A DNA stretch of 14,418 nt from JBGLNJ01 sp964353405. Its GTDB lineage: Bacteria; Chloroflexota; Anaerolineae; Fen-1058. The notes under the pieces were generated by a model. It worked only from the letters and a program-made list of their open reading frames with translations. It had not been told where the DNA came from and did no database searches. Positions 1-7,061 of this stretch are shown in pieces. The stretch is from positions 1-14,418 of the forward strand of contig CAYGWJ010000416.1 in the NCBI GenBank assembly GCA_964353405.1, in the 5' to 3' direction. Numbering within the stretch: the stretch's first letter is position 1; each line of letters opens with the position of its first letter. A program made the position numbers and the translations under genes.

Positions 1-813
1 GCCGTGTTTTTGCCGAACAGGGCCAGCACTTCTTCGGGTTTCCCGAAGATGCCACGCAGTTCCGTCTCGATCAACCGCCCGTGGGCATCGCGATGTTTGA
101 ATTGCAGGTATTGCCAACCCGGTTGCGGTTGTTTACGGGTGGGTGGACGACTTTGCCCTTGATACTCAGGCACTTGGCCGTAGACTTCAATCATCGCTTC
201 GTCAATGCCACCCCAGCCGTCCGACATCGTTGGCGGTGGAGCATCAGGATGTCCCCGTTCTTTCAGCGTCTGAAACACTTGCTGCGACGCGGCGGTCTCA
301 GTTTTGGCGATACCGCGCGCCGCCCGGAGCCGCGTGTTCATATCGATCATGGTCGAGCGCCAGAACTGGCCGGTCGCGTCGGTTTCGGCATAGCCTTTTT
401 TTGCCTTTGTTGCCAACATAGACCTACAGACCATCCTGTTGGCCGCGGGTGATCTGGTAATCGGCCATCAACACAGCTTCGATGGCTTGGACGTGCTCGG
501 CGGCTTCTTGAAGCCACTCCAGGATCGAGTCTTCTTTGTGACCCGTCGTGCGCGTCAAGCTACTGATCTGATTGCCTTCGGCGAGCTGGGCCAAGGTCTT
601 GAGAATTTCTTCAACCAGCGTTCGGCGCCGGTAAAACAATGTGCCTTTCGTTTCCGTAAAGGTTTGTTGGCAGGTTCGGCATTGGTAGCGTTGCCGACCG
701 GCCCGGGTGTGACCAAACTTGATCAGGTTGTGCTGCTGGTCAGTTTGGAGTTTCCTGGTGTCAGCGCATTGTGAATTCGGACAGAAATCGCCCACATGCA
801 CCAATTTGGACAT
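1..813 (-). pseudogene. IS1-like transposase, disrupted and truncated by the window edge
   Basis: The 5' part (813 down to 424) encodes 129 residues. It has an N-terminal zinc ribbon (CPNSQC near residues 11-16 and CRTC near 46-49), then a helix-turn-helix-like stretch, as in IS1-family transposases. It stops at TAG (426-424) directly after QQDGL, where the family reads DGLW-YVGNKG, so this looks like a TGG-to-TAG nonsense change. The same frame continues VYVGNKGKK to a run of seven A (minus strand; T7 at 396-402). Beyond it, the protein resumes one base out of frame as GYAETDATG and stays open to position 1, including SDGWGGIDEA, a plausible part of the DDE domain. Two independent lesions mean no full transposase is made by normal reading. 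IS1 uses a -1 frameshift on an A-run, but here the shift needed is +1 and the stop lies upstream of the run, so programmed frameshifting does not explain it. The 3' end is outside the window. Confidence 0.8.
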
Positions 814-869
814 TTGTTACCCCCAAGCGTGGACGGATTGGCTTTACCCAATCTTACCAACACTCGGGA

Positions 870-905
870 GGGAGACTATCCAACTTTGTTGGAGAGCCAT
901 TACAC
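870..905. repeat. Possible IS end with small palindrome
   Basis: About 60 nt upstream of the transposase start lies TCCAACTTTGTTGGA (879-893), a perfect 6-bp palindrome with a 3-nt loop, set between GGGAG and GAGAGCC. It could be the terminal inverted repeat of the IS1-like element. The partner end lies outside the window, so this cannot be confirmed here. Confidence 0.25.
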
Positions 906-924
906 AAGGAGGGCAACAAGCGCG

Positions 925-958
925 AAGAGAGCCGGGGACGCCGACCCCCGGCTCTCTT
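925..958. repeat. 13-bp perfect inverted repeat (hairpin)
   Basis: AAGAGAGCCGGGG (925-937) pairs perfectly with CCCCGGCTCTCTT (946-958) around an 8-nt loop. This is the strongest hairpin in the gene-free stretch 814-1138. Neither strand has a convincing T-tract after it, so a terminator role is possible but not shown. It could equally belong to the IS end or be a short palindromic element. Confidence 0.6.
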
Positions 959-1121
959 ACTTAAAGGAGGAGAAGAAGAAATACCCGCCCGCTGCCCTGA
1001 CATTGATAGACTACCATAATATCTCGCACTTGACACAACGCATAACCTACGATTGCCCTACGCAAAGCTAAATGACAAAAAGCCTTGGTTAGAATTCGGT
1101 CAGTCGGAAAACAGGCTGATG
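959..1121. other. Non-coding spacer with an orphan purine tract
   Basis: This holds a polypurine run (963-981) that contains AAAGGAGG, a near-perfect Shine-Dalgarno sequence on the plus strand. No ATG, GTG or TTG start with a plausible reading frame follows at normal spacing. I see no gene, RNA or terminator in the rest. Confidence 0.4.
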
Positions 1122-1130
1122 TGCTATAAT
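1122..1130 (+). promoter_or_regulatory. Extended -10 promoter, near-leaderless transcript
   Basis: TGCTATAAT is a perfect extended -10 element (TGn plus TATAAT) with no good -35 at normal spacing. The last T at 1130 predicts transcription starting near 1137, only about 2 nt before the ATG at 1139. No ribosome-binding site fits in that space, so the mRNA would be essentially leaderless. Confidence 0.65.
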
Positions 1131-1138
1131 CTCGTACC

Positions 1139-1573
1139 ATGCGAGTCTATTTTTCTGGAGCTATCTCCGGCGGGCGTGACAACCTGCCAATCTACCAACA
1201 CATTGTCGAACGGCTGCTACAAGCCGGGCACCAAGTCCCCTCGGCGCACGTGGCCGACCCGGCGGTTCTCTCCCGCGAGTCGGGCGTCTCTCCGCATGAG
1301 GTATACCAGCGTGACGTCGGCTGGATTGAAGAGTGCGACACTATGGTGGCTGAAGTGTCCACGCCTTCGCTGGGCGTAGGATACGAACTGGCCTATGCGC
1401 TGAACATCGGCAGGCCCGTCCTATGTCTCTACAAAAGCGGGTTGTTGGTCTCCAAAATGATCACGGGCAATCCCGCGTCCAAGCTCACTGTCGCCACGTA
1501 TCAAGACCTGGATGAGCTTGACATGCGCCTCGATTCGTTCATCCAATCCCTCACGGTCAAGCGCGATGACTGA
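1139..1573 (+). CDS. DNPH1/RCL-like 2'-deoxynucleoside 5'-monophosphate N-hydrolase
   Basis: This 144-residue protein belongs to the nucleoside 2-deoxyribosyltransferase-like fold and most resembles DNPH1 (RCL). That enzyme cleaves the N-glycosidic bond of deoxynucleoside 5'-monophosphates to free base and deoxyribose 5-phosphate. Visible motifs are YFSGAISGGR (4-13), RDVGWIEECD (58-67) and EVSTPSLGVGYELAYA (72-87). Asp59, Ser77 and Glu83 sit exactly ten residues before the rat RCL catalytic set Asp69, Ser87 and Glu93, which supports an active hydrolase. There is no signal peptide, so it should be cytosolic. The length matches the family. The start follows an extended -10 promoter by about 8 nt, so translation is probably leaderless. 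The 3' end overlaps the glycosyltransferase gene by 8 nt, so the two are co-transcribed. The functional link between them is not obvious. The role is probably nucleotide salvage or pool sanitation. A deoxyribosyltransferase activity is the main alternative. Confidence 0.8.
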   Translation: MRVYFSGAISGGRDNLPIYQHIVERLLQAGHQVPSAHVADPAVLSRESGVSPHEVYQRDVGWIEECDTMVAEVSTPSLGVGYELAYALNIGRPVLCLYKSGLLVSKMITGNPASKLTVATYQDLDELDMRLDSFIQSLTVKRDD

Positions 1574-4427
1574 ACGCACTTCAAGGCTGGCCAGCCCGCC
1601 GCGAGCATTCGAGTGGCTGATGCTGGCGCTCATCCTGCTGGTGGCGCTTTTTCTGCGCACCTATTTGCTTGACCGCTTCCCGCGTGGCCCCTTCAGCGAC
1701 GAAGCAGCCGCCTTCCTCCTCGCCAGCCAAGTCGCTTCTGGACACTCTGCCCAGGTCTTTATCACCGCCTACACCGGTCACGAAGTTTTGTTTTATTATC
1801 TGGCCGTCCCCGTCATGCGTCTGCTTGGCTCGACCGTCTTTGCCCTGCGCCTGACCTCAGCCCTCATCGGCGTGGCAACAGTGCTCGTCACTTACCTGCT
1901 GGCGCGTGAGCTTTTCAACGACGAGGTGGCAATCGAGTCTCATTGGATGGGATTGCTGGCTGCCGCACTCCTGGCCACGTCTTTCTGGCATATCTCCGTG
2001 AGCCGCTATGGCTATCGCGCCATCACCTTGCCATGGCTTCAATCGCTCATGCTCCTTGCCCTCTGGCGCGGATTGCGCCTCAAGAGCTGGAGGTGGATCA
2101 TCGCGGCCGGCATGTTCTGCGGACTGGTCGCCTATACGTATCTGTCTAGCCGCAGTGTGCCGGTGGCGTTGGCAATCTTGCTCTTGCTGGCCCTGATCGC
2201 TGAACGGAAACAATGGCAATTGAGGCTGAGGCAGTTCGGGAGTTTCGTGTTGGTTGCACTCTGCGTGTTTGCGCCACTGGGCTTGTTTTTCCTCACGCAT
2301 CCCGAAACCTTCACGACGCGCATGACGCAGGTCTCGCTTTTCTCGGACGGCATTGCCTGGCAATCCATTCTTATCCGCAACACGCTGCGCGCTCTGCAAG
2401 TTTTCACATTGCGCGGCGACCCCAGTTGGCGCTTCAACTTGCCCAACCTGTCCATGTTCGAGGGGCCGCTGGCGCTGGCCTTTTATATCGGGTTGATCGT
2501 GATCGCCGTTCAACTTGTGCATGGACGCGGATTCCTCGGTCGAGTGCGTTACGCGCTGATCGTGATCTGGATCCTGGTGATGCTGTTGCCCACCATCCTC
2601 GCTGACCCGGTTGACGTTCCGCACAGCCTGCGTGCTATTGGCGTCTTGCCGCTGACGTTCTTTGTCCCCTCGTTAGGGTTGATCGCCGTTCTCAATACGG
2701 CCCACCGCCTGATTCATTCCGCACGTATGATGGCAGTATTGGCGATGGGCACATTGGCGCTCACCCTGGGCATCGGCGCAGTCAACACCTTTCAAGAATA
2801 TTTCGTCCGCTGGGGGCCAGAGCCGCATTTGTACTATGAGCTGAATCAAGATGTCGCCGACCTGGCGCGCTATCTCGATTCGCTCCCGAACGACGGGCGA
2901 CCGATGTACGTTGGCGCGCTCGACTATCGCCACCCGACGGCAGCGGCAGTCTCAAAGAGTTTCGGTCGAATCAAGTGGGTACAAGGCAACGAAGCATTCG
3001 TCCTCACACCCGGCCCGGCCATCTATGCGTGGCCGCGCTCGGCGTTGCCCGACGACGGGTGGCTCGCCCGGTTCTTTCCAGTGGAATCGCGTGTGGCACA
3101 ACAACCCGGGCCGGACGGCGGGCCAGCTTACGTCGTCTATTCTCTCGATCACGCGCCTGTCATCTCACCCAGTCATCCGCTCAGCGCGACGTTTGGCGGT
3201 GTGATTCAGGCCATCGGCTATGACATTCTGCGCGACCGGCCGTCCGGCGGCCGAACGGACGTGGCCATGTACTGGCGTATCCTCCGCAAGCCAGAGCGCG
3301 GCGACTATTCCGAGTTCATCACGCTGAGCGATGCGTGGGGCATCCAACATGCGCAGGGCGGATCGTTCGCGTATCCCTCCGAGCAGTGGTCTCCCGGTGA
3401 AATCTTGGCCGAGCGCGTCCGCGTCCAGACGAGCGATGGCACTCCGCCCGGCCAATACATCATCAACATCGGCTGGTGGTCGTCTTTTAACGGCGAGCGG
3501 CTGTCCATCACGGACGCGCAAGGACGCTTTGCCGGGACAACGGTTGCCGTCAGCCCCATCACGGTGACGCGCCGCACTCGACCACTCGACGCGAGTGCGG
3601 TCGGCATCTCCCATCGCGTGAACGCTGACCTGGACGGGCTGAAGCTGGTCGGCTTTGACCAATGGCCGACACAGCTTCGTCAAGGCGAGCCCGAGTTCGT
3701 CACGCTCTATTGGCAAGCCAGCCGCACCCCCCTGCCCGACCGGCGAGTGACGCTTCAGATGCGGAGCGATCAGCGCTTGATCGTCCTGTCGCACAGCGGG
3801 CTAGTGCATGGAACATATCCCACCACGCAATGGGAGAAAGACGAATTCATCGCCGACCGATTGGCACTGCGCGTCCCGCCAGATACGCCAGCCGGAACTT
3901 GGACCCTCGAAGCGCAAGTTGACGACTTGCCAGTACAGCGTCTTGGCCGGTTTGAGGTACAGGCCATTGCGCGCAATTGGACACCGCCGACGACCTCGCA
4001 TCCGCTGTCTGTCACGCTTGGATCGCAGGTTGCACTGGTCGGTTACGATGTCAAACCTCAAACACCTGCACTGCGCGCAGGCGCAAGTGTCTCAAATCTC
4101 AAATCTCAAACAGTGGAGCTCGCCTTGCACTGGCAAGCACTGCAGGAAATGAGCGAGAGTTATACCGTGTTCGTGCACGTGGTAGACGCGAGCGGTGCAG
4201 TGCGCGCACAGCAAGACAATGCGCCCATGAATGGCACATATCCCACAACGCTCTGGCAACCTGGCGAGTTTGTCAGCGATGTGTACACACTTGCGCTCCC
4301 GCCCGACTTACCGCAGGGCGATTATGTGCTTGAAGTGGGCCTGTATCTGGCAGATACAGGCGCGCGCTTGCCCGTCGTCGGCGATGGCGACCGTGTTGTG
4401 CTGGCGACAGTGCGCAACACACCGTAA
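1566..4427 (+). CDS. GT39-type (PMT-like, GT-C fold) membrane glycosyltransferase with three C-terminal beta-rich repeats
   Basis: This is a 953-residue integral membrane protein. I chose ATG 1566 because it overlaps the upstream gene by 8 nt and places the first membrane helix (16-30) next to a short N-terminus. An earlier ATG at 1512 adds 18 unlikely residues. Residues 1-410 carry about ten hydrophobic segments. The first external loop holds PFSDEA (42-47), the acidic pair typical of GT-C enzymes that take a polyprenyl-phosphate sugar donor. Residues 420-530 form a soluble region. Three related beta-sandwich-like repeats follow, at about 541-666, 687-797 and 813-948. They share a GYD/GFD start, an L-WQA strand, G-YPTT-W (two copies) and LPPD-P-G-Y/W. 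Repeat 3 carries an extra stretch, VSNLKSQ (842-848), encoded by tandem heptamers. The likely role is glycosylation of an extracytoplasmic acceptor, with the C-terminal repeats outside the membrane. Donor and acceptor cannot be told from sequence. Confidence 0.82.
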   Translation: MTERTSRLASPPRAFEWLMLALILLVALFLRTYLLDRFPRGPFSDEAAAFLLASQVASGHSAQVFITAYTGHEVLFYYLAVPVMRLLGSTVFALRLTSALIGVATVLVTYLLARELFNDEVAIESHWMGLLAAALLATSFWHISVSRYGYRAITLPWLQSLMLLALWRGLRLKSWRWIIAAGMFCGLVAYTYLSSRSVPVALAILLLLALIAERKQWQLRLRQFGSFVLVALCVFAPLGLFFLTHPETFTTRMTQVSLFSDGIAWQSILIRNTLRALQVFTLRGDPSWRFNLPNLSMFEGPLALAFYIGLIVIAVQLVHGRGFLGRVRYALIVIWILVMLLPTILADPVDVPHSLRAIGVLPLTFFVPSLGLIAVLNTAHRLIHSARMMAVLAMGTLALTLGIGAVNTFQEYFVRWGPEPHLYYELNQDVADLARYLDSLPNDGRPMYVGALDYRHPTAAAVSKSFGRIKWVQGNEAFVLTPGPAIYAWPRSALPDDGWLARFFPVESRVAQQPGPDGGPAYVVYSLDHAPVISPSHPLSATFGGVIQAIGYDILRDRPSGGRTDVAMYWRILRKPERGDYSEFITLSDAWGIQHAQGGSFAYPSEQWSPGEILAERVRVQTSDGTPPGQYIINIGWWSSFNGERLSITDAQGRFAGTTVAVSPITVTRRTRPLDASAVGISHRVNADLDGLKLVGFDQWPTQLRQGEPEFVTLYWQASRTPLPDRRVTLQMRSDQRLIVLSHSGLVHGTYPTTQWEKDEFIADRLALRVPPDTPAGTWTLEAQVDDLPVQRLGRFEVQAIARNWTPPTTSHPLSVTLGSQVALVGYDVKPQTPALRAGASVSNLKSQTVELALHWQALQEMSESYTVFVHVVDASGAVRAQQDNAPMNGTYPTTLWQPGEFVSDVYTLALPPDLPQGDYVLEVGLYLADTGARLPVVGDGDRVVLATVRNTP
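4091..4111. repeat. Tandem heptamer (CTCAAAT) x3 inside the GT39 gene
   Basis: CTCAAAT, CTCAAAT and CTCAAAC follow one another without gaps. Three heptamers make 21 nt, so the reading frame is kept and adds about seven residues (SNLKSQ region). The homologous repeat domain 2 lacks these residues between LRQG and the WQA strand, so this looks like an insertion into a surface loop. Confidence 0.75.
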
Positions 4428-4437
4428 TCACTCCGCC

Positions 4438-4503
4438 ATGCAGCCCGACGTCTTAGTCATACTGGCGCTGATCGGCGCACTGACATGGCTGGCAACGCGA
4501 TAG
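4438..4503 (+). CDS. Candidate 21-residue single-span membrane microprotein
   Basis: The short frame reads MQPDVLVILALIGALTWLATR. It is one hydrophobic span with an acidic N-terminal and a basic C-terminal residue. It starts 10 nt after the GT39 stop codon. No Shine-Dalgarno sequence is visible, and chance hydrophobic frames of this length are common in GC-rich DNA. It is recorded because the composition is very clean for a membrane helix and the position suits translational coupling to the membrane enzyme upstream. I do not recognise it. Confidence 0.22.
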   Translation: MQPDVLVILALIGALTWLATR

Positions 4504-4530
4504 CAAGTCGTAGCCGAGGCCCTTCAGGTG

Positions 4531-4539
4531 TGGTATACT
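4531..4539 (+). promoter_or_regulatory. Extended -10 promoter of the CAP-domain gene
   Basis: TGGTATACT matches TGn plus a -10 hexamer (TATACT). No clear -35 is present. The start site is predicted near 4546, giving a leader of about 79 nt before ATG 4625. Confidence 0.55.
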
Positions 4540-4624
4540 TTGGACAAGCGAAACTGGAGCACCAAGACACAGGCGCTCGTCAGCTTGGGGACTGTCGTTT
4601 CAAGTAGTGTGATACCTGCTAACC

Positions 4625-5869
4625 ATGAACCGTCGTTCTCTGTCGCATGCACGACTCTTGATGGCCTGCGCGTTGACTTGCGCTGCACTTGTGCGCTTAT
4701 CGGTTTTGCCCTCCCATGCGCAAGCTGACCCCGCCGCCGACATGCTGGCACGCATCAACGCCGCGCGGGTGGCGCAAGGGCTGCCTCCCTTTGCGCTCAG
4801 CGACAAGCTCACCGCCGCCGCACAGGCTCACAGCAAGGACATGGCCTCCAAAGGCCGGGTGGACCGCAGCGGCTCCGATGGCTCTACGCCCAAGAGCCGC
4901 ATTTTGAACGCTGGATACGGTCAGTGGACCATCGGCCCGGTGATTGACGAAGCTATCTATGGCGGCACGGGCGGCACGCAAGGCGCGTTCGACTGGTGGA
5001 TGGGCACCGACACGGACCAGCGCCGCATCCTCAGCGATCGCTTTCGTGAGGTCGGCATCGGCGCGGTGACGGCTGCCAACGGCTGGGTCTACTGGACACT
5101 CGACCTGGGCGCGCAGCCAAATGTGCTGCCAGCCTTTGTTGATGGCGGCGTCTCTAGCGTGGACACAACCGCTGTTACGTTGACACTCACGACCGAGAAT
5201 GCTGTGCCATCCGGCGAAGGCGCCAGCACCATGGGCCAGCCAGTACAGGTTCGAGTTGCGTCGGACGAGTCGTTCAGTGGCACCGATTGGCAACCATGGG
5301 CCACCCAGGTTCCGTTCCAACTGCAGGCCCAGGCTCAACAAAAAGTCTATATCCTCTACCGTGATACGGAAGGGCGCACCGCGTCGTTTACGATCGCCGT
5401 CAAGTTGACCAATGTCCCGCCGGCGACTTTTTCTCCCTCACCCACCTGGACGCCGCCGCCCTCGATCACGCCCTTGCCGACGAATACACGCAAGCCGACC
5501 GAAACACCTGTGCCGACCCGCACGCCGACGCCGATGGTGATTGGCGGAGAGACCGCGACGTTTGCCCCGTTGCCTTCGGCCACACCCACACTTGCCGGGC
5601 TGGCGCCGATGACCACTCCACCACCATTGCCCGGCACGTCGGTCGCTCAACCCCGGCCTACGCTCCGACCGCGCACGACGCCGACCACCGTGGCCGCCGG
5701 GCCATACGGCACTCTACCCTCCAATTTGCCGCAAGCGGTGTGCGTCTTGCAGTCGGTGGCACTCGTGTTGGCCGCCCTCATCATTCTGCAGCGGTCACTT
5801 GGCCGCCTGCCCACGGTGCGTGTGCCCACGCAGGCTTCCGTCCACACAGAGGACTCGTCTCAGTCTTGA
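4625..5869 (+). CDS. Secreted CAP/SCP-domain protein with Thr/Pro stalk and C-terminal membrane anchor
   Basis: This is a 414-residue exported protein. Residues 1-34 form a signal peptide (basic N-terminus, hydrophobic 11-29, likely cleavage after HAQA). Residues 37-162 match the CAP/SCP (YkwD-like) fold: MLARINAARVAQGLPPF, the helix AAAQAHSKDMA with His69, and REVGIGAV followed by WVYWTLDLG. The second His normally seen before the IL-F-EVGVG motif is replaced here (TDTDQRRIL), so the usual CAP metal site looks incomplete. Residues 170-262 look like a beta-sandwich domain. Residues 265-360 are a Thr/Pro-rich stalk, and 370-390 form a single membrane helix followed by a short basic tail. The domain should therefore be displayed on the cell surface. 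There is no obvious Shine-Dalgarno sequence before ATG 4625. CAP proteins have varied or unknown activities, so no reaction is assigned. It is a single gene with its own promoter. Confidence 0.78.
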   Translation: MNRRSLSHARLLMACALTCAALVRLSVLPSHAQADPAADMLARINAARVAQGLPPFALSDKLTAAAQAHSKDMASKGRVDRSGSDGSTPKSRILNAGYGQWTIGPVIDEAIYGGTGGTQGAFDWWMGTDTDQRRILSDRFREVGIGAVTAANGWVYWTLDLGAQPNVLPAFVDGGVSSVDTTAVTLTLTTENAVPSGEGASTMGQPVQVRVASDESFSGTDWQPWATQVPFQLQAQAQQKVYILYRDTEGRTASFTIAVKLTNVPPATFSPSPTWTPPPSITPLPTNTRKPTETPVPTRTPTPMVIGGETATFAPLPSATPTLAGLAPMTTPPPLPGTSVAQPRPTLRPRTTPTTVAAGPYGTLPSNLPQAVCVLQSVALVLAALIILQRSLGRLPTVRVPTQASVHTEDSSQS

Positions 5870-5892
5870 CGCGTCGAGAACCGATACTTGAA

Positions 5893-6909
5893 ATGGAACC
5901 GGTTTACATCCTGTCTACCGTCGAATTCGATAAAGAACTATTGGCAAGAATCCGCGCCGTCTCGCCGCGCATAACACTGACGCAGCACACTACGCCGGAC
6001 GCGGCGCACGTCCCGGCTCAGGCGTTCGCGCAGGCCGGCGTGATTTACACTTTCAGCGCATTGCCCCATCCCCATCAAGCGCCGCGCCTGCGCTGGGTGC
6101 AGCTCAACAGCGCCGGCGTCAATCACGTGCTCAAGCATCCGCTGTTTGCGACGGACATCGTGTTCACCACCAACAGCGGACTGCACGCCATCAACATCGG
6201 CGAGTATGTCCTTGCTTCGATTTTGGCGTGGACACGCAAGCTGCCCGAGCTGTTCGACCTGCAGCGCAAGGGCGAGTGGCCGTCCGATCGCTGGACGCGC
6301 TATGCGCCTTCGGAACTGCGGGGGGCGACCATCGGCATTGTCGGCTATGGCAGCATTGGGCGCGAGGTGGGCCGATTGGCAAAGGCGTTCGGGATGCGCG
6401 TGCTGGCGCTCAAGCGAAGCGTCGAGTTAGCGGAAGAACACGGCGCATATCGAGTCAACGGCGTGGGCGACCCGCAGGGTGCACTACCGGATGCGCTGTA
6501 CAGCCCGCATCAACTCTGCGAGATGCTGGCGCAGTGCGATTACGTCGTGCTGGCCGTGCCGCTCACACGCGAGACGCGCAGTATGATCGGTGAGGCCGAG
6601 CTGCGTGCGATGAAGCCGAGGGCTTTTCTGGTCAACATTGCGCGCGGTCAAGTGTGCGACGAGTCCGCGCTGATCCGCGCGCTGCAGAGCGGTTGGATCG
6701 CCGGAGCCGGGCTGGACGTGTTCACTCAAGAGCCGCTGCCGAAGAACAGCCCGCTGTGGACCATGCCGAACGTCATCCTGACGCCGCACCTGTCTGGCTT
6801 TAGCCCCAACTATGAGCAGCGTGCGGTGGACATTTTTTGTGAAAACTTGTCGCGTTACATCGCCGGCCAACCGCTTCTGAACGTCGTGGACAAGTCAACA
6901 GGTTACTGA
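5893..6909 (+). CDS. D-isomer-specific 2-hydroxyacid dehydrogenase
   Basis: This 338-residue cytosolic oxidoreductase reversibly reduces 2-keto acids to D-2-hydroxy acids using NAD(P)H. The Rossmann motif GYGSIG is at 151-156. The catalytic set is present: Arg251 (NIARGQ), Glu280 (FTQEPL) and His299 (LTPHLSG). After the second Rossmann strand the usual acidic residue is absent and LALKRS (171-176) is found instead. Basic residues there suggest a preference for NADP(H), as in glyoxylate/hydroxypyruvate reductases. A linker at about 185-203 is longer than usual. I chose ATG 5893 because MEPVYILS begins the first strand; a TTG at 5866 overlapping the preceding stop is an alternative. No ribosome-binding site is clear and the gap from the upstream gene is only 23 nt. 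The substrate cannot be set from sequence; hydroxypyruvate/glyoxylate or a phosphoglycerate-like acid are candidates. Confidence 0.85.
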   Translation: MEPVYILSTVEFDKELLARIRAVSPRITLTQHTTPDAAHVPAQAFAQAGVIYTFSALPHPHQAPRLRWVQLNSAGVNHVLKHPLFATDIVFTTNSGLHAINIGEYVLASILAWTRKLPELFDLQRKGEWPSDRWTRYAPSELRGATIGIVGYGSIGREVGRLAKAFGMRVLALKRSVELAEEHGAYRVNGVGDPQGALPDALYSPHQLCEMLAQCDYVVLAVPLTRETRSMIGEAELRAMKPRAFLVNIARGQVCDESALIRALQSGWIAGAGLDVFTQEPLPKNSPLWTMPNVILTPHLSGFSPNYEQRAVDIFCENLSRYIAGQPLLNVVDKSTGY

Positions 6910-7037
6910 TGGCGAGCTTGAATGTGGGAGACAAGCAGCCCTGGCTGTATGTTGCCCATGCCGGCTTCGCCGCGCAAGCGATGATCAGAGATTGGGCATT
7001 GGGTATTAGAGAGATTGACAACCGGCAAGCTGTATGA
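6909..7037 (+). CDS. Candidate 42-residue ORF coupled to the dehydrogenase (TGATG)
   Basis: The ATG shares one base with the dehydrogenase stop codon (TGATG), an arrangement that allows translational coupling. The 42-residue frame starts MASLNVGDKQPWLYVAHAGF. Its last third is encoded by the heptamer repeat at 6991-7011 (DWALGIREI). It may be a small peptide, the stump of a gene cut short by the repeat, or noise. No family is recognised. Confidence 0.2.
   Translation: MASLNVGDKQPWLYVAHAGFAAQAMIRDWALGIREIDNRQAV
6991..7011. repeat. Heptamer-phased repeat before the nucleotidyltransferase gene
   Basis: ATTGGGC, ATTGGGT and ATTAGAG are three consecutive 7-bp units. They resemble the reverse complement (ATTTGAG) of the unit inside the GT39 gene, so both belong to the same loose ATTnGRn class. 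Confidence 0.6.
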
Positions 7038-7061
7038 TATGGTTTCCGCGCAAACAGCCAA

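Noticed and set aside
424..426. TAG in the transposase as a recoded sense codon
   Set aside because: A frameshift follows within 30 nt, and every true gene here uses ordinary stops including TAG (for example 8380-8382). Decay explains it more simply.
81..774. Plus-strand open frames over the transposase region
   Set aside because: The minus-strand frames have zinc-ribbon and DDE-type motifs; the plus frames have none.
1857..2624. 255-codon minus-strand open frame
   Set aside because: Shadow of the GT39 gene. Its product is His/Gln/Arg-rich with no fold-like pattern, while the plus-strand frame has clear membrane helices.
3165..3794. 209-codon minus-strand open frame
   Set aside because: Antisense to the glycosyltransferase repeat domains; no recognisable protein features and no ribosome-binding site.
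4091..4111. CRISPR-like array from the tandem heptamers
   Set aside because: Units are 7 bp and contiguous with no spacers. No CRISPR array or cas gene is present in the window.
4697..5341. 214-codon minus-strand open frame
   Set aside because: Antisense shadow of the CAP-domain gene, whose domain motifs are convincing.
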